A DNA stretch of 64,000 nucleotides from Prinia subflava. Lineage: Eukaryota > Chordata > Aves > Passeriformes > Cisticolidae. The notes below the pieces were generated by a model, which worked only from the letters and a program-made list of their open reading frames with translations, ran no database searches and was not told the DNA's origin. Where the stretch lies: NCBI RefSeq assembly GCF_021018805.1, contig NC_086259.1, forward strand, positions 11,331,501 to 11,395,500, in the 5' to 3' direction. Numbering within the stretch: position 1 is the stretch's first letter; every line of letters starts with the position of its first letter. A program made the translations under genes and the position numbers. Positions 50,114-61,560 of the stretch are shown here, one piece after another.

Positions 50114-53100
50114 AAAGGATGAAGCCCGTCTCCCTTTGCAATCCAAACGACTGAGGAACCCTGTCTGAATGGGATGATGCTGCCAGCATATGGTGAGACT
50201 GTGGCCCAGGGAGCAGCTGAAGGGGTTTTTATCGTCTTATGCCTCCCAAAACAGTTATTTCCTTATTGTTGGTAATACTGGGATAAAGAAGAAGTGGTGC
50301 AGGTCTGGACATTTCTATTTATGCTTTCTATTATTCAATGCATCATGCTTACCAAAAATAAATAAGCTATAACCACCTTTGCTTTTAAACAGATATTTTA
50401 AACCCCAGTGTCTGAGTGTGCACAGTGGAGTGAGACAGGAATAAGGAGAAGACATTAATCTGGGGAAGGGAAAAGCAGTGGAGAAACAGGGTAAACATGA
50501 GAACAGGATTCCATCTTTCTAGTCAAGATGCAGTTTGCCTCCACTCTTACAGGTCTGATCCTTCCAAGATCAACACAAGCACGCAAGCTTCTTACACCTG
50601 AGTATCAGCATGCATGACCTGACTTGTCAAACAAAAGAAACATTTAAAAATAAAAGCATTTTCTCAAGGGAATCAAACACGCCCTGTTTCCCCTTTCACC
50701 GCAGCCCTGTGTTGAACTTCAGAGCCTTGCCACAGGCACCTCTCCTTCCCTCCTCTCTCACACACCTCCTCTGTCCCACGCCAGGTGAGCTCTGCTCTCC
50801 TTTGCCTACCCCTCCCTGCAGTGTCCCACAGCTGAGAGCCCGTCCCAGGCACACACCCACTCCCCTGACAGAAGTGGGTCTGAGCACCTTCCTCTGGTGT
50901 GGGTTTGCCAACCGTGCCCATCACTTAAACCCTGTTAAAGCAGGGAGAGCAAACAGACTCTCCCATTGTCCTCCTTCCCATGCTTGAGATCCTGCATCTA
51001 CACTGGACTGGATTTGCTCAGGACAATGACAAATATTGCACAACTAAAGGCACAACCCAAAACCTAAATTGCCCTAGAAGGCAGACCACTGGCAACTCTC
51101 AAAATCCTTCTGAAACCATCAAATACCTTTCAAAATACCTTTGTTATGACTGAGAACACCATCTGCAGTTCAGTGAGTAACTTCCTGACATGTGGGGTTC
51201 CCTGGATGGTCTTCCTTTTCCTTCACCAGAAATTTTCATCCAGGCAGAGTTTCTGTGCTTTCTAGTTTTCACCAGAGTCCCCAGATATCCAGAATCCTGG
51301 TCTGGACCCAACCAGATCTAGATCAACCCTCCCATATTCCCATAGTGCCTAGAGCATTCTGGAAACACAGTGCCCAATGCTAATGTTTCCTGACAAAATA
51401 AATAGGTGTTTTTCTGCCTAGCACATTGCAAACAAATGTGGTTGATCTGCAGACTACAGTTGGGAATGATGAGAATAATGTTCTTTTAATGAAGATCCCA
51501 GAAAAGATACCACTTGTGGGTAATATCTTCTGTATTATATCCCAATTTAAAATTATTTGGACATATTTGGATTAGAGCATCAATGCAAAATTAATAAAAA
51601 AGTATTTGGAAGATATCGTCAATGATTTGAATTGTGATATAAGAAACTCTGAGAGAAGTAAAAAATGTATTCTGATCATTCAAAAAAAAAGTGTTTTTAA
51701 ACAAAAAGAAACCCTTTAGAAATATGTAACAGTGAGATCCTTTACCAATGAGGATCACGTGGGGAAGGTGAAGAATTCCCATAAAATTGACTATTTATAG
51801 AAATAAAAAAACCTGCTGAAATGCTGAGAGAACTTTACCAACTTACCGTTTGCATGGACACACACTTGGGAAAATCTAGCGAAGGCAGAGTAGCACATAC
51901 AACAAAAGTCTGATAATATCTTTTGTTTTAAGGGGAAAAAAAGGATGTCTCAAAGCTTCCCTGCAGTGAAAAGCTGCTAAGATCATCAGCCACAAGCATT
52001 CGCTCTGTAGGAGATGGAGGGGAACTCACTGCAGTCCTTGTGTGCTAACTAGAGGCTGAAGTACTCCCTCTTGAAGCAAGCAGCAAATAAATCAAGTGTC
52101 CCTTTTAGCTCCTTGTTCATAGCATCATTGTCTCAGATTTTATGTTCGAGGCAGTAGCACTGCTGTGAGATTTCCATATCCATGGGATTGCATTACAGTG
52201 GAAGCCCAAGGCCAAGTTTAAGGAAGGCTGTGCAGTCACCTCCTGTAAAAACATCCTTCCCTTCCCAGCTCCAGCAATTGTGCCAGGACAGCAAAACTTG
52301 TACCCTGAGAACATATTTTCCTAGTGGCCATGTAATCACCTTCCTTTTGACCCCTTCCCTCTCTTCCTCCTCCACTTTTTCCCTTTCTACCCAATCTAAG
52401 GTTTCTCAGTGTTGTTCTCTGTAACTTTTCCTCATCTGAATGCTGCAAACACAAGAGTCCCAAATTATCATATTTTTCAGGGCAGTTTTTTTTTTTTTTA
52501 TTTTAAAGAATTATACTTCAATGCTTAGAAATTAATATTTTCAAGGTATAAGCAACATTTATTTCTACAGTTCTCTCTGGCCTGAGCTCTGAATTTCTGT
52601 AGAGAATAATCTGTGTATTTCACTCCTGCACAAGTAATGTGCCTCTCCTTTTCCACTCCAAAAGAAACATAATAGCAATCTCAGCCACCCAAAGAAGTTT
52701 GTAACATTTCTACTACAAACTTATTTCAACCTACAATTACCAAATTACTTAATTATCATAATTAGATATGAATTTTTACTGTAAATTAAGATCAAAGTGG
52801 GTTGTTGAAATAAATGGTAATATCTTTAATTGTGGTAATTATTTTGGCTTCATTGCTATTCCTCAAGAGCAAGTTTTCCAAATAAGTATGACTGAATGAT
52901 GTCTGTACATTGAGTTCCCAAGCTCAGCATGCAGCAAGCAGCAGCAGTTCAGTGTTTGAAGCAGAGGGCAATTTTCCCTGCCTGCCTTGACTTCTAGTGA
53001 GCAGATCCTGACTTCCACGGGGAGCTAATGCCTCCTCATTTTTACTTTAAAGGTTTCAAATTATTCTGATAATGGTTAAAACCTATTCTCTTCCCAGGCA

Positions 53101-56100
53101 TTACTGGTAGACATGAGGAGTTCCTCCTGGAAATGTGGACTGAAGCCAAGAGATTGGAAATGAGCAGTTCTGCCATACTCTGTGTGGATGAAGAGAAGTT
53201 ACAGCCCTAAGAGTGCAAAAGGCAACACAGGACTGTTGTCAAACACACCTCTACCTCTGCCCTGTCTTGTCCAAATCTGCATCAGGCTGCCTGTTTCAGC
53301 ACTTATCTTGGGACTGAAACACAATTCTAATTGCTGATAATAAAGGACATTGCAAGGCACACAGGAGGAGGCAGCAAACCTCCCGTCCCTCACAACCTGT
53401 GGCCACGTCTCTGCTGCTGCAGCCACACTGTGTATTATTACACAGATCTGTGCTGTTAGCTTGTTTACTATATACTAAAGGTAGGTACAGTAAATTTGAT
53501 TTGCAACCCGTCTCATCTCATTTATGTGATGAAGCCAGTGCAATAAAATACTTCTGACATATTACACTGGCCTATGACATGATGCCAATGGAAAATGACA
53601 TGTCCCACCACACTGACTATGATAACATTTATCTGAATATCTATGATGCTTTTTTTTTAATCTCTGAATAATTCTAAATTTAGCCAGGAAACATAAGAAG
53701 ATAAAGCATGGATTGAAAAGAATACTTCTTCTCTCAGCATCTCGCTTGATTCTCTTCAAAATCAGCACAGGGCTCAGCAGATCAGGTCAAGACACTTTCA
53801 AAAGGCATTAGGTAGGCTTTAGAGATATTTTTGAAGTATACATACAAAATTCATCATAAAATAGAAATATTTCAATATTTATTTTCAGTATTCTTTGGGA
53901 ATTTCTTTTCTACAAGTCCTGGAATAGCACAGAGAAGGTTTAGGTTCATGATAAAAATTAACTCATCAGCCACAGTCTATTCCAGCGCTGGGGAGCCAAG
54001 GCCCAGAGCTCAGAATCTGCACATGAATCAACATTAAGTCTTCACAGACGTGCAGCATTTTCCTCTGGAAGACCTGAGAACGCTTTATAAGCACTAATGA
54101 ATTAAGTGTCCAGCACTACTGTGAGATAGGGAAACACCATCCTTCTTGTAGGGACTGTGGGCAGAAGGAGGTTAAGTGATTTGTACAGGGTCACCAAATA
54201 AATCTGTGTGAGGCACAGCAAAACTCCTGTACTCTGTCTGCAAGGCACGAGCTTTGGTGTGAGACCATTCCTTATGCCCACCTCAGTCACACAGGGCTTG
54301 GTCACCAGGTGGTTGAGACAGAACCTCTCACACACACACTTCCCATCTCCCCCTAATTACTTGTATTTTAGAAATAGGCACTTTTTTACATGCTTGCTTC
54401 CATGACAAAGTTTTATTTGGCTTAGAAAGGTCAAAGTAATTACATGTAAATATGTCATACATGTTATAACACCCTACAGAAACCAGCCAGGACTCTTGAA
54501 GGCCAGACTGATGAGGAGTCTGAAGGTCCATCAGAACTTTTACAATCTGGCTGTCACCTGCAGACAATTTCCTTGGAGATTCACAGAGTTTCAGACTGCT
54601 GAGAGGATTGAGAAAACAGCAAGCCCCTGTTCTGAAAAATATTTTGTTTTTCTTGACAGCTTTGGTAATGAGATTAAATTAAAGAAAATTTTAAATTGAA
54701 TACCCAGGGCAAGAAACCAACTTCCTGGTACTCTGATGTATTAAGCAATGTAATCTCTCAGAGGAAGCAGCAGAGCCCAGATTGCTCAGAGTGCTTAGAG
54801 CCAGACAGGGACAAACAATCCCTTCCCTTGTCCTGAGACAATTTCTCACCTGCAAATGGGCATGTTTCCAGCAGACAAGCTCAGCCTTTAACGAGATAGC
54901 ATTTTTTCCCCCTTTGTACACTTACAAGGATGAAAAGGCACAGGCAGTGGGAGGGAGACAGAGCAGCCACCAAGGACCCTTTGAGCTTTCCCAGCACAAT
55001 GGCCAGCCCTTACCTGGAGCAGGTGGGGAGGTGGGACATGGGGCAAATTAGACAGTAACAGAATTTACTGTTAAATAACAGTAAATAAAGAAGTACAGAA
55101 AATCCATATAACCTTAAGTGAAAAAGATCATCTGTTAGCTGCCTCTGTGACTGCATGCACACGGCCAAGTGAGATTATTTTACACAACTTTTATTTACTA
55201 TTCTTGCCATATTTAATTAAAAATCCTTTCATTCATCCAGTTTCATTAAACTATCCATTACCTCAGAAAGGCCAGTTCAGACTTACATTTCAGTTTGAAA
55301 GCTCAGAAATCTACTTGTGATCTGCTACAGCAAGCAAACCAGCAGAAAAGGTTTCAAAATCAGAAGGAAAAACCCCCCAGTTCTGCTTATTCTCACTCCT
55401 GGCAAACCCAACATATTTAAAACACATGCAGCAAAATTCAGAACTACTCACAAAGTGGGTTTGAGCTGATGCTGGTGAATATCAAATGAATGGTTTTGCA
55501 GTATGTAAAAGACATACTGGGAGACTGGTACAATGTGCCAAAACCAGCCTTAGTAAACTGATCTCAAGGATCTCAGGGACCCAGCTGCAGCCCTAAACCC
55601 CACCAGGCAGTGTGGGTCCTGTTACACCCAGCTGAAAGGTTGGGGCTTCAGATGTTTGGTCTTGTACAAGGTTTTAGAAACCTGAAAGAACTTCTCAGAT
55701 TGTTTTTTGAACAAAAGTTTTCACTGGAAAGGAAAAGAAGGGAAATCAATTTACATCATGTTACTTGGTTGTTTGTTTGAATTTAAAAACAGTCCCTGTG
55801 CATTATTTTCCTCCCTCTTTTAATCATCAAGTTATTATTCCCCTTATTCCCAAGCCACAGGGACCCTTGCAGCAAAGCAAGCCTTTGCTGGAGGAGCATG
55901 GATTGCCTGCACTCCCAAGTGCAAGCTCCTGCAGAGGAAAGTCTTCTTTGGGGACTGTAAGGAGAGGAAACTGTGCAATAAGATCAACTGTGAGACTTAG
56001 AATAATTTTCTACCATGTTGTTCTTGGTCATATTCCACAGATTACCTATTCAGTCATTATTTTACCTAAAAAAAAAAATTAAAACCACTCTTAAATGGCA

Positions 56101-56427
56101 GAAAAGTTCAGAAACTAAAGCTAAGAATTGTAGAGCATCCTGTGCTGTTGGTGTCCAGCCCAACTGGCAAGTTCTCCCTTGTGCTGCCAGAAAACATCAA
56201 CTTTTCTTCTGACTGTGTAAAGCCAAATGACACTGACTACGTAAAAGCCAAACAAAATATAGGACCAGAACTCATGACTACAAATAACTTCAGTCAGTCT
56301 GGGAAGGATAACCATCAGGTTTGGCAATAGAGGCTGTAAATCTGTCCTTCACACCCAGGCTGTCTAAAAATGGCAAGTGGCAGCAGCACACTTAGTGGCA
56401 CTGGGGACACCTAAGTGCAGCAGATTC
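50114..56427. other. Non-coding DNA
   Basis: No gene or RNA is recognisable. A C/T-rich, G+C-richer patch at 50690-50990 opens frames on both strands. A pyrimidine tract lies at about 52341-52391 and T14 at 52486-52499. All open frames are short and without domains. Confidence 0.55.
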
Positions 56428-56990
56428 TCAAGGGAGGTGATTCTTTCCCTGTACCTGTTCTCATGAGCCCCCACCTGATGCACTGTGTCCAGCCTTGGGA
56501 CCCATAGCACAAGGACAGGGACTTGTTGGAGTGAGTCCAGATGAGGGTCATGAAGATGATCAGAGGCCTGGAGCACTCCTGTGAGAGAGCTGTGGCTTCT
56601 TGGACTGGAGCAGAGACAGATCTGGGGAAACCTTACAGCACCTTCCAGTACATAAAGGAGTTCCAAGAGAGCTGGAGAGGGACTTTAGGTATGGAGTGGT
56701 GGGACAAGAAGGAATGGCTTCAAACTGACAGAGGGCAGGGTTAAATTAGATATGAGGAAAAATGTAGATAGAGAGGTTTAGATTAGATATTAGGAAAAAT
56801 TACCATGAGGGTGGTGGCCCTGGCACAGGTTGCCCAGAGAAGCTGTGGCTGCCTCATCCCTGGAAGTGTCCAAGGCCAGGTTGGATGGGTCTCTGAGCAA
56901 CCCGGTCTAGTGGAAAGTGTCCCTGCCCATGGCAGGGGAGTCAGAACTAGATGGTCTTTGAGACTCTTCCAACCCAAACCATTCTAGGAT
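56428..56990 (+). mobile_element. CR1 LINE, 3' fragment with decayed ORF2 end
   Basis: About 560 bp in sense orientation match the 3' part of avian CR1. Landmarks in order: AGGGAGGTGATTCT (56431), CACTGTGTCCAGCCTTGGG (about 56481), GAAGATGATCAGAGG (56550), ATTAGATATTAGGAAAAAT (56782-56800), CAGGTTGCCCAGAGAAGCTG (about 56825), and GTGTCCCTGCCCATGGCAGG before the terminal CCAAACCATTCTAGGAT. The encoded part is the C-terminal end of ORF2 (reverse transcriptase protein). One frame still reads KMIRGLEH near 56553, but stops and frameshifts break it, so it is inactive. Most copies carry one ATTAGATATTAGG segment; here it occurs twice, 37 bp apart, which points to a local tandem duplication. The element is 5'-truncated, as is usual. 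Subfamily not determined. Confidence 0.92.
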
Positions 56991-59618
56991 TACTCATGAG
57001 CTGCTCAAAGCTGAACCCATACCTGGATCATCAGCCCAAATGGCCATATTGTCTCCTTTCCCCCATGGGCACCTAAACCACTGCCAAATCCAGCAGGCAG
57101 GGCTCTGAGGCTCCTTCCCACTCTTTCTCACCTCCCTGCCAACAGGCTGCACCCATGGTGTCTGCACAAAGGCCAGGGGCATCAGTGCAGGTCCCCTGTG
57201 GCCCTGTCCTGCCTCAGCCACTGCCCCATGGTGGCTCCTGCACCATCCCATGGGGGCTCTGCCTGTCCACAGGCTGTGCCTGAGCATGAGCCCTGCAGGG
57301 CCCTGCAGCATCAGGGACATCAGTGCAGCCCAACTGGAGTAATTCAGACTCTTCTCCTCCAGAGAGCCCAGCACATGTTCCCAGCTGCTCCAGCTTCTCT
57401 TTGCCATGGAGCTCACTGCGGGGTTTATACCTATCCAACAAGCCACGGGTTAATAAAACCTCACACCTCCTTCCTTTCCCCCACCCCAAAACAAACCAAC
57501 AGCAGAAAGTGATTCTGCATGGCTTCAGCAGGTAACCCAGATGCAAAAGTCCAGCCAAGCCCTCCGTGCAGCTTGCCAAGGCTTCATCCTTTTCACTGCC
57601 TTAATCCAGGCTTGTTACACAATTTCAGCTTTTTCAAAGTTCAGCAACAAATGTGTAATGTTTCTGTCTGTCAAGAATACTAAGTTCCTTTGCTGTATTT
57701 TGTCTGATGGGTCAAACCCCTACTAAATCAAGCTCATCGTAAAGCAATACTACCACACATAAATTTAGGCTTTTTAGTGCAGGCCTTTCATCAAGTCATA
57801 ATGCTGTCCATGCAGCAAAATCTAGACACTTCTGAAAGCCTAATTGTAAGTTCAAGCTATGAAATGCTCATTTTTCTCTTTAAACCTCTTTTTATCACCA
57901 CTTCTTGTTGCCCTATAGTGTATATTGATTATATATATTATACAGCAAGAGATAATTGTGTGAAAAGAGCCGTGTGTTGCTTGAGAAAAAGGGAAATAAA
58001 TAAGTGTATTTGGCAAGACTGAGACACACTGGGTGAGTACACGTCACTCTTCCTATGAAAACACACAGTGATTGCAGGCTCTGCTGTAACCTAAATTGTA
58101 CCAATTACAAATGTAATTGTTAAATTACAAAAGGACATCAAACTCACAGACCTCCCGGGGACCCTGTGCATTTGGCCATCCTCAGTAGTAGAACGAAAGG
58201 TGGGTGTCCCCTTTGTCACTATATCATGAAAACCAGACCAGGTGGCTAATCCTCCTCAGGGAACCTGAACCTTGGCAAAGCATCTACCAGAGGCTGAACA
58301 GATGCTTAGGCACTCATTAACCAATTCATTTCATCGTCACGCACACAAATGGGAGTGTAACTCTGAGAGCCCCACAACTCTGCTGCCACCCCCACAGCTG
58401 AGACCCAAACCTGCCCCTTGCTCATTTAATATGGCCCAGGTCAGTGACACGAGTTTAACTCCTCCAGCCATCTGGGAATGTGTAGGTCAGCAGCACAACG
58501 AGTGGGAACCCAATTTCAGAGCTTTTTCAGCAGTTGGATGTAAGTTTTTGAATTATTTTGGGGCCTACCTTCCGTATTTATAACAAAGCAGCAGCAAAGC
58601 CCTCGGGTCCCAGCCTGCAAGCACTGCTAGAGGAGGTGCCACAGCACTGGCAGGGTCACTGAGGCAGGCAGGACACCTGGCAGCTCCCATCCTACAGCAC
58701 GGGCAGGCTCGTGGGTTTGAGCAGGAAACCCAGCAGCAGAACTGGGTTCTAAATTTTGCAGAAAGCTTGAGGATGAGGATGACTTGAAGTGTCCCTTTGC
58801 AGTGGCAGGGCGGCTCTAATACCGCTGGCAACTACCTGAGGATGGGTGTATAAAATATAATTTGAATAATATAAATACAACAGAGGATATGAGCAACAAG
58901 TCACAAAAAGCAAAGCAGGTTTTTTCTGAGAGTAGTTTTATAAGTTTGAGCCATTAAATAAGAGGCAATATCTAAAAGGGACAGAGAAAAGGAGTTAAGA
59001 ATGGCCAAGGCTGGACTGGAAGAAGGTCCCAAGGAAAACTTTTGTTTCATCTCTGCCTATCTACTTTCTTCCTGCCTGCCAGAGACCTCAGAGCACACTG
59101 TCATACCCACCAGGCAGCAGCCAAGGCTATGGAGAGCCTTAGAAGTAACTTTAATGGCCTTTGACAGGACAAACCTTCTCTAAAGTTTGTATTTTTAGTC
59201 TGTTTTTCAAGGTAGAAGTTGGTGATGGAGTAGCTTGTAATATGCCTCTGAAGAGGCAATGCTCTTCACACAAATCCACCACAGAGGTGGATTTTGGATC
59301 CAAAAAGGGAATTTTATCCTCAAAGGATGAGAAACCAGCAAAAGTCTGAGACTGCCTTTGTGGGCTTTACAGGCACTGGGCACAGGGGGTACAGAGACTG
59401 GGAGAAGAGATGCTAAAGAACAAAAATAAAGCAGAAGGGAGAAACGCCTTTCCAGCTGCCAATCTCCAGGCAACTAAAGCCCACAGCCCCCTCCTCCCCC
59501 ATCCTCAGGGAGAGAGAGAACAACTGCTGCAGGACTTACAGGAACTGATCCTGCAATGACAGACACGACCCAAGCCTCTAAAACCTTAGGAAAGGACAGC
59601 TCTGCAGACACACACTTT
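56991..59618. other. Non-coding DNA with a G+C-rich patch
   Basis: Right after the CR1, 57000-57440 is G+C-rich but CpG-poor and opens frames of 104-150 codons on both strands, none with a domain. Beyond 57560 the sequence is A+T-rich. Nothing else is recognisable. Confidence 0.55.
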
Positions 59619-59646
59619 AAATAAATAAATAAACAAACAAACAAAT
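59619..59646. repeat. (AAAT)n(AAAC)n compound microsatellite
   Basis: Three AAAT units, three AAAC units and one AAAT unit, 28 nt in total. Confidence 0.88.
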
Positions 59647-60893
59647 ATCCCAGGCCAGAATAGAGACTTCTTAGACCCCAGATCACTGACAAGACAGGCA
59701 GCAGTGGTGCTGCTGTCATGTCAGTGCAGCTGTTGGCTCATCCACGGGAGAGGCTCAGCACAGATTTAAGTGCCAGGACAGAGTCCAGGTGCAGCTCACC
59801 CTGCTGTGAGGCAGGACCCCAGCTCTGCTCTCAGGCAAAGGGAAGGAGAGCAGGAAAATGCCACAGTTTTATTTCTGAAAGTAAGAGCTGATGAGGATTA
59901 TTTACACCCAGCAGTAATTCACAATTACATCAAACCCTTGGGTACCTTAATTCTGTGCATCATACACACAAATTACAGAGCACAAAGGGTTTCTAATTGC
60001 AAGTCTCTGGTAGCCAGGAAAAGGCTCAGGGAGTTGGATCAAAGTAGGTGGGGATGCAAGCACCCAGGGAAGCTCAGAGATACCACACAAGGTTTCAGCA
60101 TACTCAAATAATGCTCCTCCCTACGCTCTGAGCCCAAAATTCATAAACTTAGAGAAAAGCTAATTTTCTTGGAATTTTTCACTTGCTCAGGAAACACAAA
60201 ACTGAAGCTCCTGATTCTCCACAGAGTGACCTGCAGCAGGAAAAAGTGGTTGCAAAGCAGGAGAGCAGCAGCTGGGGCACTGCTGCTGGTGCTGGCTGTG
60301 GCTCTGTGCAGTCCCTGCGTGCTTCTCCCAAGAGGCAGGGAAGCAGGCTGGGCTGGTGCCACCCAGACAGCACATCCTTGCTGTGTGCTCTGCTCCAACA
60401 CAAACTCTATCCTGCAAGCAGGTGCCAACTGGAACAAAAGCATCTTCAAAAACTAGTATTCCATCCCTCTGCTCGATTGTCCTCTTTCTGGGAAACAAAT
60501 CAATGCTTCAAGAAGGCCAAAGCACGCCGTGCCCAAATACAGCTTTATTTTTCCATTCAGAAGATACAGAAGTGCCTTCAAGCTTTCTTCCCTCCCCTGC
60601 CACTCCAGGAGAAACACAGGCAGCAAAACAGAGAGAAATGGAGTCAGATAGGCTTTATTAGTTATTAGTTGGTAACACAACACTTGTGACAAGCTGAGCA
60701 GTTGTAGCAGGCGGCTGTGGAAGTCACTACTCTGTTTAGAATGAAAACAGGAATGAGAGACAGCTCTGAAAGGGAGATTTTAAACACAGCAGCCATCGTG
60801 CCCAACCCAAGTACTGTTATCCAGTTAATTTAGTGAATGAATCCCTCAGGGTCTCCAGCCATCTACCACTACAGCTCATTAGAGCCCAATATC
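59647..60893. other. Non-coding DNA holding the longest non-repeat open frame
   Basis: A 161-codon plus-strand frame at 60183-60668 is the longest outside the minisatellite, but it begins with TTG, contains no methionine codon, and overlaps frames of about 100 codons in other phases and on the minus strand (60141-60449, 60187-60498). That pattern is typical of stop-poor composition, so I do not call a gene. Confidence 0.55.
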
Positions 60894-61090
60894 CGACGTT
60901 TCATGTTGTATCACTGAAAGCACTTATGCTTAAAACGTAATTAAACTTAAAACAAACAAGGGCTCGTTTCCCCCCGGGCTGCCCTGGGACGTGCCCCAGC
61001 CCTGCCCCACGGCCAAAGGCACCACCTCTGCCGTGTTTTTTGGGAAAGAGCCCGTGCTCCCACCCCGGGCTGACATTTGCCCCGCCGTTC
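60894..61090. promoter_or_regulatory. Local CpG cluster, candidate regulatory element
   Basis: At least 11 CpGs lie in under 200 bp, nine of them at 60965-61087, including two CCCGGG words, in otherwise CpG-poor DNA. Five C-runs of three or more (60970-61008) give a near-canonical G-quadruplex on the minus strand, with one 9-nt loop. It is too short to count as a CpG island. No TATA box or open frame points to a promoter. Confidence 0.28.
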
Positions 61091-61560
61091 ATCCTGCCAG
61101 CAATTAGAAATCTAAATACTGGCTGTAATGCCTGGCTATTGGGATTTAGACTCTTACAAACGAGTAATGCAGTAAGACTTGCTGTCCAACGAGGTGTCTT
61201 ATTGAAATATCCCAGCCTGGTTTGCTTGTCACAGCTGTCGTTTCAGCCATTTGCACTTACACTGTATTGCTTTCATTACAAAAATAGAAATTTGTGTCCT
61301 AAGTGCTGTTACATTACTAATGCTAAATATTTAATTCCCTGGGGTTCTAATTATGGTTGAGCACTGGCAACACTGATTCTACTTTTTAATAACAACTGTA
61401 AAAGCAATTTGAGCATTTTTCAATTAATTAAATACATAGTGTACGAGTAACCTCTTGTCATTTTGCCCTCCAGGACCTGAGCTAATTTGTGTGGAATAAA
61501 ATGTTTTGAAAATTAACTGATATACTGGTCTGATCATTGTTGTTCTATTAAATTATAGTC
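61091..61560. promoter_or_regulatory. Candidate regulatory patch rich in homeodomain-type sites
   Basis: Next to the CpG cluster, this A+T-rich patch is non-repetitive and holds the palindrome ACAGCTGT (61231-61238), a MEF2-like CTAAATATTT (61323-61332), TCTAATTATGG (about 61346-61356) and CAATTAATTAAAT (61421-61433). The combination of an A+T-rich motif cluster beside retained CpGs resembles conserved developmental enhancers. That is inference; conservation was not tested. Confidence 0.25.

Noticed and set aside
56994..57446. 150-codon minus-strand open frame next to the CR1
   Set aside because: It lies in a G+C-rich, stop-poor patch with competing plus-strand frames; no domain or family match.
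60183..60668. 161-codon open frame, the longest outside the minisatellite
   Set aside because: It starts with TTG, contains no ATG, shows no domain, and overlaps frames of about 100 codons in other phases and on the other strand.
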